This document shows positions 26,288 to 35,798 of a DNA stretch of 64,000 bases, one piece after another (position 1 is the stretch's first letter; every line of letters begins with the position of its first letter). Source of the DNA: Nitrospira sp. Ga0074138. GTDB lineage: Bacteria; Nitrospirota; Nitrospiria; Nitrospirales; Nitrospiraceae. The translations under genes were made by a program, and so were the position numbers. The stretch covers positions 1-64,000 of the forward strand of contig LNDU01000053.1 in assembly GCA_001464735.1 (NCBI GenBank). Reading direction: 5' to 3'. Below the pieces are notes generated by a model. The model was not told the origin of the DNA. It searched no databases and worked only from the letters and a program-made list of their open reading frames with translations.

Positions 26288-27691
26288 ATGGCTCATTACG
26301 ATCTACTCGTCATCGGCTCGGGACCGGCCGGCCAAAAGGCCGCAGTGCAGGCCTCGAAACTCGGCAAGAGGGTGGGTTTGATCGAGCGGAAGGAAGTCGT
26401 CGGAGGTGTCTGCATCAACACCGGCACAATTCCGAGTAAAGCCCTGCGGGAAGCCGCGATCTTTTTTTCCGGAATTCCACAGCGCAGCGTCTATGGCACC
26501 CCTTATCGACTCAAGAAAATGATTACAATCGAGGAACTCACCGTCCATACCAACTACGTCATGAAGAACGAGATTCAGATCGTGCGAAACCAGATGGCCC
26601 GGAATCAGGTCGATACGTTTTTCGGTTCAGCCAGCTTCGTCGATCAGCATCGCCTGCGCATACAAACGAACCGCGGCCCGCTCGAACTGACGGCGGACTT
26701 CATCGTTATTGCAGTAGGAACAGAACCGGCCAGACCATCAGACATTCCTTTCGATGACCAAAGTGTCATTGATACGGATGGGCTCCTGAGTCTGAAGCGC
26801 ATTCCCGACTCTATCGTCATCGTCGGAGGCGGAGTCATCGGCACAGAGTACGCCTCCATCCTCGCCGCACTGGAAATTCCCACCATCCTCATTGACAAAC
26901 GTCCTCGTCTGTTGGAGTTTGCCGATGCTGAGATCATCGACCTGCTCCAGCGACAGATGAAAGAAATCGGCGTCACCCTGTATCACAACGAAGAAGTCCT
27001 CGCGATCAAAAGAGAAAGGGACAATTCCATCCATGTCACCTTACGCCACAACCCGCCGATTCAGGCCTCCACACTGATGTATGCCATCGGCCGGGTGGGA
27101 ACGACAAAGGGGCTCAACCTGGAAGCGGCGGGATTGAAGTCGGACCATCGAGGTCGCCTGAGCGTGAACGAACATTTCCAGACCGCGGTTCCGCACATTT
27201 ATGCGGCAGGCGACGTCATAGGCTTTCCGGCCCTTGCCTCGACCTCGATGCAGCAAGGCCGCCACGCCTCCTGCCACGCCTTCGGCCAGCCGGATCGCAT
27301 GGACAATTCGTTATTGCCATACGGCATCTATTCCATTCCGCAAATCTCCTTGGTGGGACAGAACGAGGAGGAGCTCAAGCAGGCAGACGTCCCCTATGGA
27401 GTCGGTATTGCCCGCTATAAAGAAATCGCCCGCGGGCTGCTGATGGGCGACGAAACCGGCATGCTCAAGCTTTTGTTTCATCGGTATACCAGACACCTAC
27501 TCGGAGTTCATGCCATCGGTGAGGGAGCGACGGAATTGATTCACATCGGTCAGGCCGTCATGGCCTTTCACGGTAAGGTCGACTACTTCATCGATACGGT
27601 CTTCAACTATCCGACGCTGGCGGAATGTTACAAGGTCGCTGCACTGGACGGCATGAATCGTATGTCAGGATCTTGGATTCCCTACATCTAA
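26288..27691 (+). CDS. sthA: Soluble pyridine nucleotide transhydrogenase
   Basis: The 467-residue flavoprotein starts at the ATG 26288 with the FAD-binding DLLVIGSGPAGQKAA. GGVCINTGTIPSKALREA follows, which has the SthA form with a single Cys instead of the CxxxxC disulfide of lipoamide dehydrogenase and glutathione reductase. The NAD(P) site VIVGGGVIGTEYASILAAL, the second FAD motif IYAAGDVIGFPALAS and the dimerisation domain with the C-terminal YKVAALDGMNR complete it. It moves reducing equivalents between NADPH and NADH in the cytoplasm. It follows tpx by about 80 bases on the same strand and is likely cotranscribed. A start at 26219 would add 23 unrelated residues. Confidence 0.93.
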   Translation: MAHYDLLVIGSGPAGQKAAVQASKLGKRVGLIERKEVVGGVCINTGTIPSKALREAAIFFSGIPQRSVYGTPYRLKKMITIEELTVHTNYVMKNEIQIVRNQMARNQVDTFFGSASFVDQHRLRIQTNRGPLELTADFIVIAVGTEPARPSDIPFDDQSVIDTDGLLSLKRIPDSIVIVGGGVIGTEYASILAALEIPTILIDKRPRLLEFADAEIIDLLQRQMKEIGVTLYHNEEVLAIKRERDNSIHVTLRHNPPIQASTLMYAIGRVGTTKGLNLEAAGLKSDHRGRLSVNEHFQTAVPHIYAAGDVIGFPALASTSMQQGRHASCHAFGQPDRMDNSLLPYGIYSIPQISLVGQNEEELKQADVPYGVGIARYKEIARGLLMGDETGMLKLLFHRYTRHLLGVHAIGEGATELIHIGQAVMAFHGKVDYFIDTVFNYPTLAECYKVAALDGMNRMSGSWIPYI

Positions 27692-27760
27692 CATTACTGC
27701 GCGTGGTGTGAGACGCCTCTCGTGCTTGAGAGCCGCAACACATACCCAAAGGAGTAGCCT

Positions 27761-28429
27761 ATGTCATTTTCAAACCACCTGCGCAAGCTCGCCACATCCA
27801 TCTGGGATGCCCAGCTGAGCCATCCCTTCGTCGTGGCCCTCGGCAACGGCACGTTGCCTGAACAGAAATTCACATATTACATTCTCCAGGATGCCAGATT
27901 TCTCGGCGATCTGGCACGTGTATTTTCCGCCGCCGCCCTGAAGGCACCTGATTCGGAATCAGCCTTGCGGTTCAACAAGCTGGCCGAAGAGACCATCGTC
28001 GTTGAACGGAGCCTGCATGAGAGCTACGGAAAGAAATGGGCGCTGACGCCGAAGCAGATGACCTCTGTGCCGATGGCGCCAACAAACTATGCCTATACTA
28101 GACACATGCTGGCCGTCGCCGCCTCAGGCACCGCGGCAGAGATCACCGTCGTCGCGCTCCCCTGCGCCTGGGTCTACTGTGTCGTTGGACAACACTTGTT
28201 GCGGAAAGGTCCACCGGCCAAGAATCATCCCTACCGAGATTGGCTCATGCTGTACGCATCGCCGGAGTTCGCTAAAGTCCAGTTGTGGATGCGAAAAAAA
28301 GTTGATCAGTGGGCCAAGACCGCCGGCAAAGAAGAACTCCGGCGCATGGAAGACTCTTTCATCATCAGTTCACGCTATGAGTGGATGTTCTGGGACATGG
28401 CGTGGAACGAAGAGAAGTGGCCGGTATAG
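27761..28429 (+). CDS. tenA: TenA-family thiaminase II-like protein
   Basis: The 222-residue all-helical protein shows the TenA/PqqC-like pattern: WDAQLSHPFVVALGNGTLPEQKFTYYILQDARFLGDLARVF at the start, the Cys-containing ALPCAWVYCVVGQHLL (the active-site Cys region), and EWMFWDMAWNEEKWP at the end. TenA hydrolyses thiamine degradation products such as aminopyrimidines to salvage the pyrimidine part of vitamin B1. CAAAGGAG lies a few bases before the ATG. The next gene, a SemiSWEET-type transporter, begins three bases after its stop, so the two are coupled, which raises the possibility that the transporter carries a vitamin-related compound rather than sugar. Confidence 0.9.
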   Translation: MSFSNHLRKLATSIWDAQLSHPFVVALGNGTLPEQKFTYYILQDARFLGDLARVFSAAALKAPDSESALRFNKLAEETIVVERSLHESYGKKWALTPKQMTSVPMAPTNYAYTRHMLAVAASGTAAEITVVALPCAWVYCVVGQHLLRKGPPAKNHPYRDWLMLYASPEFAKVQLWMRKKVDQWAKTAGKEELRRMEDSFIISSRYEWMFWDMAWNEEKWPV

Positions 28430-28432
28430 GCA

Positions 28433-28687
28433 ATGGACGAAGCCATGATCCTGGGGGTAACGGCCGGAACCTTGACCACGGTTGCCTTCATTCCTCAACT
28501 CGCGAAGGCCTTAAAATTCAAGTCGACCGGCGATCTATCCTGGGGGATGGTGCTGACGTTCACGATCGGCGTGCTCTTATGGCTGATCTACGGAATCTGG
28601 ATTGATTCGCTGCCAGTGATTCTGGCCAATGCAGTGCCCCTTCTTCTACAGCTTGGCATCGTCTCACTCAAAATCAAATACGGGTAG
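28433..28687 (+). CDS. SemiSWEET/PQ-loop family transporter
   Basis: The 84-residue protein has three predicted membrane helices (about 5-25, 38-58, 62-82) and the PQ motif in TVAFIPQLAKALKFKSTGDLSWGM, diagnostic of MtN3/SemiSWEET half-transporters, which dimerise to form a small-solute pathway. Sugars are the usual cargo of the family. Here the gene is joined to tenA, so its actual substrate is uncertain. No other gene follows on this strand. Confidence 0.88.
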   Translation: MDEAMILGVTAGTLTTVAFIPQLAKALKFKSTGDLSWGMVLTFTIGVLLWLIYGIWIDSLPVILANAVPLLLQLGIVSLKIKYG

Positions 28688-28834
28688 CGCGGGCGAGTCC
28701 CACACACGGACAATTGTCGTCCTGCAAGACAACGAGCGTTAGGGATGTGACCAGACTGTTAGCATCTCTGGAAGTCGTAAGGTCACTCTATCTACCGTGA
28801 TACGACAAGCCCAAATCATACAGAACGATGCTCG

Positions 28835-29110
28835 CTACGACTTTTGCCTGGTTTTCGCCAACACTAGTGCCATGGCACCGATCGGCTGAGCCGCTCGCGC
28901 CGCCTGGCTCGACAACGACGGCCCACGCCCGCGCGAGTCACGTGCCGACTGACTCTCAGGCTGTGCCTGACCAGATGGACGGCTGGCCGCATCCTCCAGA
29001 CGCATCGTCAGCGCAATCCGCTGATGGTTCAGATCGACATCGATCACCTTCGCCTTAACGATCTGCCCCGGTTTGACCACCTCGTGCTGGTCTTCAAGAA
29101 ATTGAGGATC
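28835..29110 (-). pseudogene. Duplicated fragment of the 3' end of tex
   Basis: Read leftwards, [19 protein letters not shown]...[15 protein letters not shown]...KTRQKS and its TAG stop repeat the last 80 or so residues of the Tex protein encoded at 29772-32171, with about nine of ten bases identical by eye. Only the final S1-domain segment and the Gln/Ser/Arg-rich tail are present; the sequence before HEVV no longer matches well. The fragment and the true tex 3' end form a direct repeat of about 250 bp around a toxin-antitoxin pair. It has no start of its own and is unlikely to be expressed as a useful protein. Confidence 0.85.
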
Positions 29111-29171
29111 ATGTTGGGGCCGGGCATGTGCATTGAATGCTTTGCTGCAATACACCCAAAAGTTCACGAAA

Positions 29172-29462
29172 TCACGGCTCCAAATGGAGGAGGCGGGCGG
29201 CGTGGTGAACGGTGAGAATATGGATCTCGCCATGAATGAGCCGATAGACGATTCGGTAGGAGCCTTGGATCACCTCCCGGATCGCTGGATTATTGGCTTC
29301 CGGGACGACACGTCCGGATTGAGGGAAGGTAGACAATCGCTCGACTGCTGCAATCAGTTGTTGCCTGACAAGTTCAGCGTAGTGAGGAGAGTCTTGGGCA
29401 ATGAACTGCCGGATGGACTGAACATCTTCTATGGCCCTACGAGTCCAGATTAGCGGAGTCAT
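29172..29462 (-). CDS. RelE/ParE-family toxin of a type II toxin-antitoxin system
   Basis: The 96-residue product fits the ParE subgroup: [51 protein letters not shown], then [32 protein letters not shown]. ParE toxins inhibit gyrase, RelE types cut mRNA; this sequence looks more like ParE, with the conserved Arg and Tyr residues of YRIVYR. The ATG overlaps the antitoxin stop by four bases (ATGA), so expression is coupled and the antitoxin is made first. The module is flanked by two copies of the tex 3' end. Confidence 0.9.
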   Translation of the reverse strand: MTPLIWTRRAIEDVQSIRQFIAQDSPHYAELVRQQLIAAVERLSTFPQSGRVVPEANNPAIREVIQGSYRIVYRLIHGEIHILTVHHAARLLHLEP

Positions 29463-29641
29463 GTGAGGAGCTGACGAACGGCTTCGGCATGGGGCACCGT
29501 TTCACCAGCATCAGATTGTCGTATGCCCTCTTCGACCTTTGCGAGGAAACATAGCCGTTCAATCGCATCCTCAAATGTGGCCGTGTCAGGAAGCCCCTGG
29601 ACGACCTGTAGAATCTTTTGTTTCATCGTATCGGTAGCCAT
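29459..29641 (-). CDS. Antitoxin partner of the ParE-type toxin
   Basis: The 60-residue protein (KQKILQVVQGLPDTATFEDAIERLCFLAKVEEGIRQSDAGETVPHAEAVRQLL) has the helical shape and length of antitoxins paired with ParE toxins. The central ATFEDAIERLCFLAKVEEGIRQ and the ending with a VPHAE-like segment are common in this group. It lacks a long N-terminal DNA-binding domain, so operon autoregulation may be weak or need the toxin. It precedes and overlaps the toxin gene. The identity rests mainly on its position and size. Confidence 0.8.
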   Translation of the reverse strand: MATDTMKQKILQVVQGLPDTATFEDAIERLCFLAKVEEGIRQSDAGETVPHAEAVRQLLT

Positions 29642-29771
29642 GGCCGATCACCTCGCAGAATGCCACTGTAGGACACTTTCCTTCATGCGTCAACTGAGCA
29701 GGGTTAGGATTGAGGGTCTAGCAGAGGGATAACCCATCGCTTTCCCTACCGCCTGTTCGATTGGATGTATA

Positions 29772-32171
29772 TTATGACTTTTGTCTCGCCTTCGCCAACG
29801 CTAGTGCCATGGCACCGATCGGCTGAGGCGCTCGCGCCGCCTGGCTCGACACTGACGGCCCATGCCCGCGCGAGTCACGCGCCGACTGGCTCCCAGGCTG
29901 TGCCTGACCAGATGGACGGCTGGCCGCATCCTCCAGACGCATCGTCAGTGCAATCCGCTGACGCTTCAGATCAACGTCGATGACCTTCACCTTGACGATC
30001 TGACCCGGTTTGACCACCTCGTGTGGATCTTTGATAAATTTATTGGCCAGCGCCGACACATGCACCAGCCCATCCTGATGTACGCCGATATCCACGAAGG
30101 CCCCGAATGCCGCGACATTTGTAACTACGCCTTCCAATACCATGCCGGCCTGCAGATCGGTCAGCGATTCGACCCCCTCCTGGAAACTTGCCGTCTTGAA
30201 TTCTGGACGAGGGTCTCGGCCTGGCTTTTCCAGCTCGATAAAAATGTCCCGTACCGTCGGCACCCCGAATTGTTCATCGGTAAAATCAGTCGGTGCCAAT
30301 CCCTTCAAGACCGCCGGCTGACGCATCACGTCGGTAATCCCGGCTCCCAGTCGCGTCAGAATACGTTCAACCACCGGGTACGCCTCTGGGTGCACGGCGG
30401 ACCGATCCAAGGGGTTGTCGCCATCGGGAATGCGTAGGAAGCCTGCCGCCTGTTCGAAGGTTTTTTCACCAAGACGTGGAACCTTGCGGATCGCCGTCCG
30501 GTTTGGGAACGGCCCGTTCGCATTGCGATAGTCTACAATATTCCTGGCCAATGCCTTATTGAGGCCCGAGACCCGTTCCAACAAAGGCACCGAAGCCGTG
30601 TTGACGTTCACGCCCACCGCGTTGACGCAATCTTCGACGGTGGCATCCAACGACCGCGCCAAGGCCCGCTGATCGACGTCATGCTGATATTGCCCCACTC
30701 CAATCGCCTTCGGCTCGATCTTCACCAGCTCGGCCAGCGGATCCTGTAGGCGCCGAGCAATCGACACCGCACCTCGCAAACTGACATCCAACTCTGGGAA
30801 CTCGGCCGCAGCGAAGGCCGATGCTGAATAGACCGACGCCCCTGCCTCACTCACCACGAGTTTCATAACATTTTGTTCTGGTCGTTGCGCGCCGACCACT
30901 TTGATCACCTCGCCGGCCAACTTATCCGTCTCCCGACTGGCCGTCCCATTTCCAATGGACAGCAATTCCACGCCATATTGAACGACGAGACGAACGAGCG
31001 TCTGTAATGACCCCTGCCAATCATTGCGAGGCTGGTGCGGATAGATGGTTTCAGTCGCCAATAATTTCCCCGTTGCATCGACTACCGCCACTTTGCACCC
31101 GGTGCGAATACCAGGATCTAGGCCGAGGATAACTTTTGGGCCGGCCGGTGACGCCAACAACAACTCATGCAGGTTCCTGGCAAAAATCTTGATCGCCTCA
31201 GCCTCGGCAGCTTCGCGCAATTTGACCAAGAGTTCGGTGCTGATCTGGAGATGCATCTTGACACGCCACGTCCATTCGCACACACCGGCTAGCCACTTGT
31301 CCGCGGGTCGCCCGCGATCCTCAATGCCCGCGTGAGCCGCGATCGTTGACACGCAGGGATGGGGAACGACCTTGTCCAGGGCCTCACCTAAACTCAATTC
31401 GAGCTTCAAGACTCCCAGCGTACGACCTCGGAATAATGCAAGGGCTCGATGTGACGGAATAGTCTTGATCGACTCCGCATAAGCGTAGTAATCACGGAAC
31501 TTCTCCTCTTCCGCCGTTTCCTTGTCTTTCATCACCGTCGACGTGAGGACACCCTGGTCCCACAGCCGAGTCCGCAACACGGCTAAGAGATCGGCCGTTT
31601 CCGCAAACCGCTCCATCAGAATGTCCCGTGCCCCTTCCAACGCAGTTTTGGTATCAGGCACATTGATCGCCTCCACCCCTTCGGCAGCCGGCACAACGCG
31701 AATGTACTTGAGCGCTTCTTGCTCGGGATCTAACCTCGGATCAGCCAAGAGACTATCGGCCAATGGTTCCAACCCAGCTTCGCGGGCAATCTGCGCGCGT
31801 GTGCGTCGTTTCGGTTTGAAGGGGAGATACAGATCTTCGACAGCCTGCTTGGTGGCCGCGGCCTCAATGCTCGCCCGCAATGCATCTGTGAGCTTCCCCT
31901 GTTCTTCAATCGAAACCAATACGGCAGTGCGCCGCTCTTCCAATTCTCGCAGATAGAGCAATCGTTCCTCCAGCGTGCGCAGGTGTGTATCGTCCAGGTT
32001 ACCGGTCGCCTCTTTCCGATAACGCGCGATGAAGGGCACTGTCGCCCCGCCGTCGAGCAGCGCCACGGCTGCAGCAACCTGAGAAGCTCCGACACCGAGC
32101 TCCTTGGCGATGATCGGAACAATCTTGACCTGCACCGCATCCGGAGAAATCTGAGTCGTTTCAGTTGTCAT
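29772..32171 (-). CDS. tex: Tex-family transcription accessory protein (S1 RNA-binding)
   Basis: The roughly 799-residue cytoplasmic protein has the full Tex architecture: the helical N-terminal domain with [32 protein letters not shown], the YqgF-like RNase H fold with [18 protein letters not shown], paired helix-hairpin-helix motifs ([26 protein letters not shown]) and a C-terminal S1 domain ([31 protein letters not shown]). Tex binds nucleic acid and supports transcription and stress tolerance. The tail after the S1 domain is rich in Ser, Arg, Gln and Ala. The ATG at 32171 is preferred; a GTG at 32180 is in frame. Its last 250 bases are duplicated downstream at 28835. Confidence 0.94.
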   Translation of the reverse strand: MTTETTQISPDAVQVKIVPIIAKELGVGASQVAAAVALLDGGATVPFIARYRKEATGNLDDTHLRTLEERLLYLRELEERRTAVLVSIEEQGKLTDALRASIEAAATKQAVEDLYLPFKPKRRTRAQIAREAGLEPLADSLLADPRLDPEQEALKYIRVVPAAEGVEAINVPDTKTALEGARDILMERFAETADLLAVLRTRLWDQGVLTSTVMKDKETAEEEKFRDYYAYAESIKTIPSHRALALFRGRTLGVLKLELSLGEALDKVVPHPCVSTIAAHAGIEDRGRPADKWLAGVCEWTWRVKMHLQISTELLVKLREAAEAEAIKIFARNLHELLLASPAGPKVILGLDPGIRTGCKVAVVDATGKLLATETIYPHQPRNDWQGSLQTLVRLVVQYGVELLSIGNGTASRETDKLAGEVIKVVGAQRPEQNVMKLVVSEAGASVYSASAFAAAEFPELDVSLRGAVSIARRLQDPLAELVKIEPKAIGVGQYQHDVDQRALARSLDATVEDCVNAVGVNVNTASVPLLERVSGLNKALARNIVDYRNANGPFPNRTAIRKVPRLGEKTFEQAAGFLRIPDGDNPLDRSAVHPEAYPVVERILTRLGAGITDVMRQPAVLKGLAPTDFTDEQFGVPTVRDIFIELEKPGRDPRPEFKTASFQEGVESLTDLQAGMVLEGVVTNVAAFGAFVDIGVHQDGLVHVSALANKFIKDPHEVVKPGQIVKVKVIDVDLKRQRIALTMRLEDAASRPSGQAQPGSQSARDSRGHGPSVSSQAARAPQPIGAMALALAKARQKS

Positions 32172-32230
32172 CGGTCTCACGTACCTATATTTCCGAACGC
32201 GTCAGCGGTCCGCGCTCTCTAAGAGTGAGC

Positions 32231-32350
32231 AGGATGCTGAAAAAGTCTGCCAGTGGCGTTCTCGCGTTGCTCAGAAGCTCAACGTACCGCAGCGTACGCC
32301 TCGCCTCTTCGCTCGCTGCGGCCTTGCTGGACAGCCTTTTTGAGCATCCT
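32231..32350 (-). repeat. Dispersed 120-bp palindrome-ended repeat, copy B
   Basis: On the minus strand it reads AGGATGCTCAAAAAG ... GACTTTTTCAGCATCCT, the same layout as copy A at 24437-24557. The central GTCCAGCAAGGCCGCAGCG is common to both. It lies 60 bases upstream of tex, in the spacer before the NlpC/P60 lipoprotein gene. Confidence 0.8.
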
Positions 32351-32500
32351 GAGGTTGTTCTGAATGTTCGCAACGTACAAAATAGATCAGCATATGGTTG
32401 GCATCGATCAAGTTTTCCCATAGCCTGGTAGAAGAAGCGCCATGGTGCTAAAATGGGTACTTCGAATTCAGGAAGACATGACAGGAATTCGGCACACGAG

Positions 32501-33211
32501 TTAATGAGCAAGGGTTCCAAACGCGGCAAATAGTCGCCCTGCAAGGTAATAGGTCCCATGGGCGTCACCCACGTGCTTGCGTCGGAGGAAATCGTTCAGG
32601 ACTCGCCCATCCAGGGCTTTGTGTGTGTCCGGATGCTTGAGGTTCATGCGATACCGTTCAATCCCTGCTGAAACCGAACTGACGAACACCACGGTCCCAT
32701 CAAGGTCCACCTTCTCGACGACACCGACATGTGTGAGCGGGTCGTTCGGCAATCCATCTCGGTTGAAATCCCACGTGTTGTGGAAAAAAACCAGATCTCC
32801 AGGATGGACGGCGGGTCCATAGTGAATCCGCCCATGTTCTACCACATGGGTAAAGATGCGCCCGACGCCGTTGCCGCCATCAAGTTCGCCGAGCCCACCG
32901 TACAAGTCCACACGCTGTGAGGCGTAGACGCCTCGAACAAATCCTGAGCAATCTGGAGTATAGTTCCGTCCATCCACCTGAATGCGGGACTGTCCGACAA
33001 ATCTCACCGCTGTCTTCGCCAACGCCATCTGCCGGGGAACGCCCTTTTCCATGGCACAGCAATGGGCTCCACGTGTGCCCATCTTAGGAATCATACTCCT
33101 CTGATCCGGTAAAGGCTGACGCCCGGTCGCGGCACACCCGCCGAGCGTGCCGGCAACAAGCACAACCACGAGACCGATCCTGAAGGAGTGTCTGCCGTCG
33201 ACTACCCTCAT
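32501..33211 (-). CDS. NlpC/P60-type cysteine peptidase lipoprotein
   Basis: The 236-residue product has a lipoprotein signal with lipobox LGGC (Cys 26), so it should sit in the envelope facing the periplasm. The C-terminal domain carries the NlpC/P60 catalytic elements: Cys 88 in TPDCSGFVRGVY, His 161 in PLTHVGVVEKVD, and the HPGDLVFF segment typical of the fold. Such enzymes cut peptide bonds in peptidoglycan stem peptides; the exact bond is not predictable. It is a single gene between tex and fumC, both also on the minus strand. The ATG at 33211 gives a well-formed signal peptide. Confidence 0.85.
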   Translation of the reverse strand: MRVVDGRHSFRIGLVVVLVAGTLGGCAATGRQPLPDQRSMIPKMGTRGAHCCAMEKGVPRQMALAKTAVRFVGQSRIQVDGRNYTPDCSGFVRGVYASQRVDLYGGLGELDGGNGVGRIFTHVVEHGRIHYGPAVHPGDLVFFHNTWDFNRDGLPNDPLTHVGVVEKVDLDGTVVFVSSVSAGIERYRMNLKHPDTHKALDGRVLNDFLRRKHVGDAHGTYYLAGRLFAAFGTLAH

Positions 33212-33265
33212 GATGCTTCAGTATACAGACCAGCTGCTGTAAGACAATACCTGCGTGCGGTTCAG

Positions 33266-34702
33266 CTACCCTCCCGCGCTCCCCACCGGTCCACCCGGTT
33301 CGGTCATACGCCAGGGATCCAGGAGCTGGGCGAGTCGCTTATCCGGCAAAACCTTTTGGTCTTTTGCCACCTGCCTGACGGTCTTGCCTGACTTGTAGGC
33401 GTCCTTCGCCAGTTTGGCTGCAGCTTCGTAACCGATCTCCGGCGCTAAGGCAGTACACATCGCCAGGCTTTCCTCGATGAGACTCTTGCATCGCTCTTCG
33501 TTCGCCTTGATCCCTTCAATACACTTGACCGATAAATTGTTGGAGGCTGTGGCCAGCAGCTCAATGGACTGAAGAAGATTGTAGGCCATCACCGGCATCA
33601 TGACGATCAGTTCAAAATTCGCCGCCTGCCCACCGACCGTCACCGTCACATCATTCCCGATCACTTGCGCACAGACCATCGTGACGGACTCGGCGATCAC
33701 CGGATTGACCTTCCCCGGCATGATCGAAGAACCAGGCTGCGTCTCTGGTAGATTGATTTCGCCAAGTCCGCACCGCGGCCCGGAGCCGAGCCAGCGAATA
33801 TCATTTGCGATCTTCATAAGACTCACGGCCAGTGTACGCAGACACCCGCTAGCCTCCACAAGGGAGTCCTGTGCCGATTGAGCCTCGAAATGATTCTTGG
33901 CTTCCTTAAACGAACAGCCGGTTTCTTTGGAAATGACGGCCATGACTTTTTTCGAAAATTGCGGATGACAGTTCAGCCCCGTGCCGACGGCGGTTCCCCC
34001 CAATGCCACCTCGCTCAAGGCTGCCTGAGCTTGTTTGACCCGCTGAATACCAAGCTCGATCTGACGAGCGTAGCCGCCGAATTCCTGCCCAAGGCGGACC
34101 GGGGTCGCATCTTGTAGGTGCGTACGCCCGATTTTCACAATCTGGTCAAATTCCTTCGCCTTGCGCTTCAACGCCTTATGCAATCGAGTCAGCGCCGGCA
34201 ACAGCTGCTGCTGCATCATTTCCGACGCAGCAATGTGAATAGCCGTTGGAATCACATCGTTGCTCGATTGGCCTAAATTCACATGATCGTTCGGATGCAC
34301 CAACTTGGTGCCTCGCACGCCACCGAGCAGCTCCGTTGCGCGGTTCGAGATCACCTCGTTCGTATTCATATTGGTAGACGTACCGGACCCAGTCTGAAAA
34401 ATGTCGACTGGGAACTCGGCATCCAGCTTGCCATCGACCACTTCAGTCGCCGCCACTTTGATCGCCTCAGCCGGTTTTTTGTCCAACAAGCCAAGGGAAT
34501 GATTCACCGTCGCAGCAGCCCGCTTGATTATCCCCATGGCTCGGATGACTGCTCGCGGCATACGCAGTGAACTGATCGGGAAATTCTCGATCGCGCGTGC
34601 GGTCTGCACTCCGTAATACGCCTCAACGGGAACAGCCAGTTCCCCCATGGTGTCTCGTTCAATTCGAGTCGAGGCTGACGGTCTGTTCTGATCCTGTTTC
34701 AT
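33266..34702 (-). CDS. fumC: Fumarate hydratase class II
   Basis: From the ATG at 34702 (GGAG eight bases upstream) the product has 478 residues, normal for FumC. It has the start RIERDTMGELAVPVEAYYGVQTARAIENFPIS, the catalytic SSNDVIPTAIHIA, HLQDATPVRLGQEFGGYA and the superfamily signature GSSIMPGKVNPV with the catalytic Ser loop. It interconverts fumarate and malate in the TCA cycle, in either direction. Aspartase was considered, but the sequence matches FumC (GPRCGLGEI variant loop). Malic enzyme, citrate synthase and the pyruvate-type carboxylase are encoded elsewhere in this window, although not in an operon with it. Confidence 0.93.
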   Translation of the reverse strand: MKQDQNRPSASTRIERDTMGELAVPVEAYYGVQTARAIENFPISSLRMPRAVIRAMGIIKRAAATVNHSLGLLDKKPAEAIKVAATEVVDGKLDAEFPVDIFQTGSGTSTNMNTNEVISNRATELLGGVRGTKLVHPNDHVNLGQSSNDVIPTAIHIAASEMMQQQLLPALTRLHKALKRKAKEFDQIVKIGRTHLQDATPVRLGQEFGGYARQIELGIQRVKQAQAALSEVALGGTAVGTGLNCHPQFSKKVMAVISKETGCSFKEAKNHFEAQSAQDSLVEASGCLRTLAVSLMKIANDIRWLGSGPRCGLGEINLPETQPGSSIMPGKVNPVIAESVTMVCAQVIGNDVTVTVGGQAANFELIVMMPVMAYNLLQSIELLATASNNLSVKCIEGIKANEERCKSLIEESLAMCTALAPEIGYEAAAKLAKDAYKSGKTVRQVAKDQKVLPDKRLAQLLDPWRMTEPGGPVGSAGG

Positions 34703-34948
34703 GCGCAATGCTCCATGTATAAGAGGTACCAACACCTTGCGGGCGTCATGATAAACTCAGCCCGCTCACTTTCACAAGAGCAGACAACATGACTTCCCCT
34801 GACATGGCCCGAAATTCTCGACCGTGGCTACACGGAGATCGATGGGTATTTTCGAACCCACGCAACAATGACAGGCAATATGTCTTGAGGTGTCACCCGA
34901 TGAAACGGTTTGGGTTTAGTGATTCAGGACGGCGTATCGACAAACAAG

Positions 34949-34974
34949 AAGGCCTGCCTGGGAAGGCGGGCCTT
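34949..34974 (-). terminator. Intrinsic terminator of the small membrane protein gene
   Basis: AAGGCCTGCCT at 34949-34959 and AGGCGGGCCTT at 34964-34974 form an 11-bp stem (one T-G pair) with a GGGA loop. On the minus strand it is followed by TCTTGTTTGT. It lies about 85 bases beyond the stop of the gene ending at 35058. The stretch from 34703 to 34948 holds no gene that I can support. Confidence 0.6.
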
Positions 34975-35057
34975 TGCGACAACCAGTGAATCCAGCGATC
35001 CATTCCGATCGCTCATCCTCGGCGAGAGGCCCAGCATGATGGGCTCCTATCAGATTA

Positions 35058-35321
35058 TCACATACGAGCGATTTCTCCCTCGACTCCTTCAGCTCCATTC
35101 GTCTTCGGCTGGAACACGTACGCTGGTTCTCGTTTAGTGATCCTGAATACATGCACGATATCGATCCCCATCCCTGTCAATGCCAGGCACCATCCACCAA
35201 CGATCATCCACCAGGCTAACGAAAACACATCCGAAGGCTGGTCGAAGTCGAAGACAGCCACCACACCCCCGAGTGCCAGCACCATTCCGACTGTCACCAG
35301 CGAATAGCTGAGCGTTTTCAT
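35058..35321 (-). CDS. Small two-helix membrane protein, unknown function
   Basis: GAGGAGG is placed seven bases before the ATG at 35321, which settles the start. The 87-residue protein has two hydrophobic helices (SLVTVGMVLALGGVVAVF and WWMIVGGWCLALTGMGIDIVHVF) joined by a short acidic loop, and a charged cytoplasmic tail. No motif is recognisable. It has its own terminator at 34949-34974 and appears to be a single-gene unit. Confidence 0.65.
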   Translation of the reverse strand: MKTLSYSLVTVGMVLALGGVVAVFDFDQPSDVFSLAWWMIVGGWCLALTGMGIDIVHVFRITKREPAYVFQPKTNGAEGVEGEIARM

Positions 35322-35743
35322 CTTTGCCTCCTCAAACAGGTCAGGTGTTTGAATAGGGTCGACAGCTGAGCGAACGGCCGACACGCCTTTTTATGTGTGC
35401 AGAATACCGATCAAGACCTCCCCCATAATTTATCCATTTCCGACCTGATTACCATTAAAATCGCGATGACACTCGTCTCTCTTCTCGTATCATGAGAGAT
35501 CATGGCGACGATCTGCCTAACTGATTGGATCCGTGTGAAGCGGCTGGCATTACCATAGGCGTCAGCCCTTGCGTATGCCGATGACACTGAGGATAGTGCG
35601 GCGCACTCTACTCGGTTTCATCAAATACGCAATATGCAAAGATGACCCTAGGAGTAGACCTGATACGGCCTTAGCCTTCAATGCACCGAATGACCCGATG
35701 AGCGATCTCAGAAGGCCCTACGCGGGTGGGAAGGATTCAAAGA
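35322..35743. other. Gene-free spacer
   Basis: About 420 bases between the small membrane protein and the terminator of the heat-shock gene. Only short frames without codon or family signal were seen on either strand. No clear promoter or repeat was recognised. Confidence 0.5.
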
Positions 35744-35773
35744 CAAAGGCCCACCTAGTGAGGCGGGCCTTTG
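35744..35773 (-). terminator. Intrinsic terminator of the hsp20 gene
   Basis: CAAAGGCCCACCT at 35744-35756 pairs with AGGCGGGCCTTTG at 35761-35773 with one A-C mismatch and loop AGTG. T-rich sequence follows on both strands (TCTTTG on the minus strand, TTTCC on the plus). It lies 26 bases after the hsp20 stop. Its stem resembles that at 34949-34974. Confidence 0.7.
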
Positions 35774-35798
35774 TTTCCGGAGGCTTCTTCGGAACGCC

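Noticed and set aside
28835..29233. A 132-residue open frame on the minus strand as a new gene
   Set aside because: Its last 80 residues are the duplicated end of Tex; the first part has no family signal and no good start, so it was listed as a tex fragment.
29172..29641. Integrase-borne genomic island at the tex 3' end
   Set aside because: No recombinase gene lies between the direct repeats; only the toxin-antitoxin pair does, so an island cannot be claimed.
34789..34989. A short frame between fumC and the terminator at 34949
   Set aside because: It runs through the terminator hairpin and has no ribosome binding site or conserved sequence.
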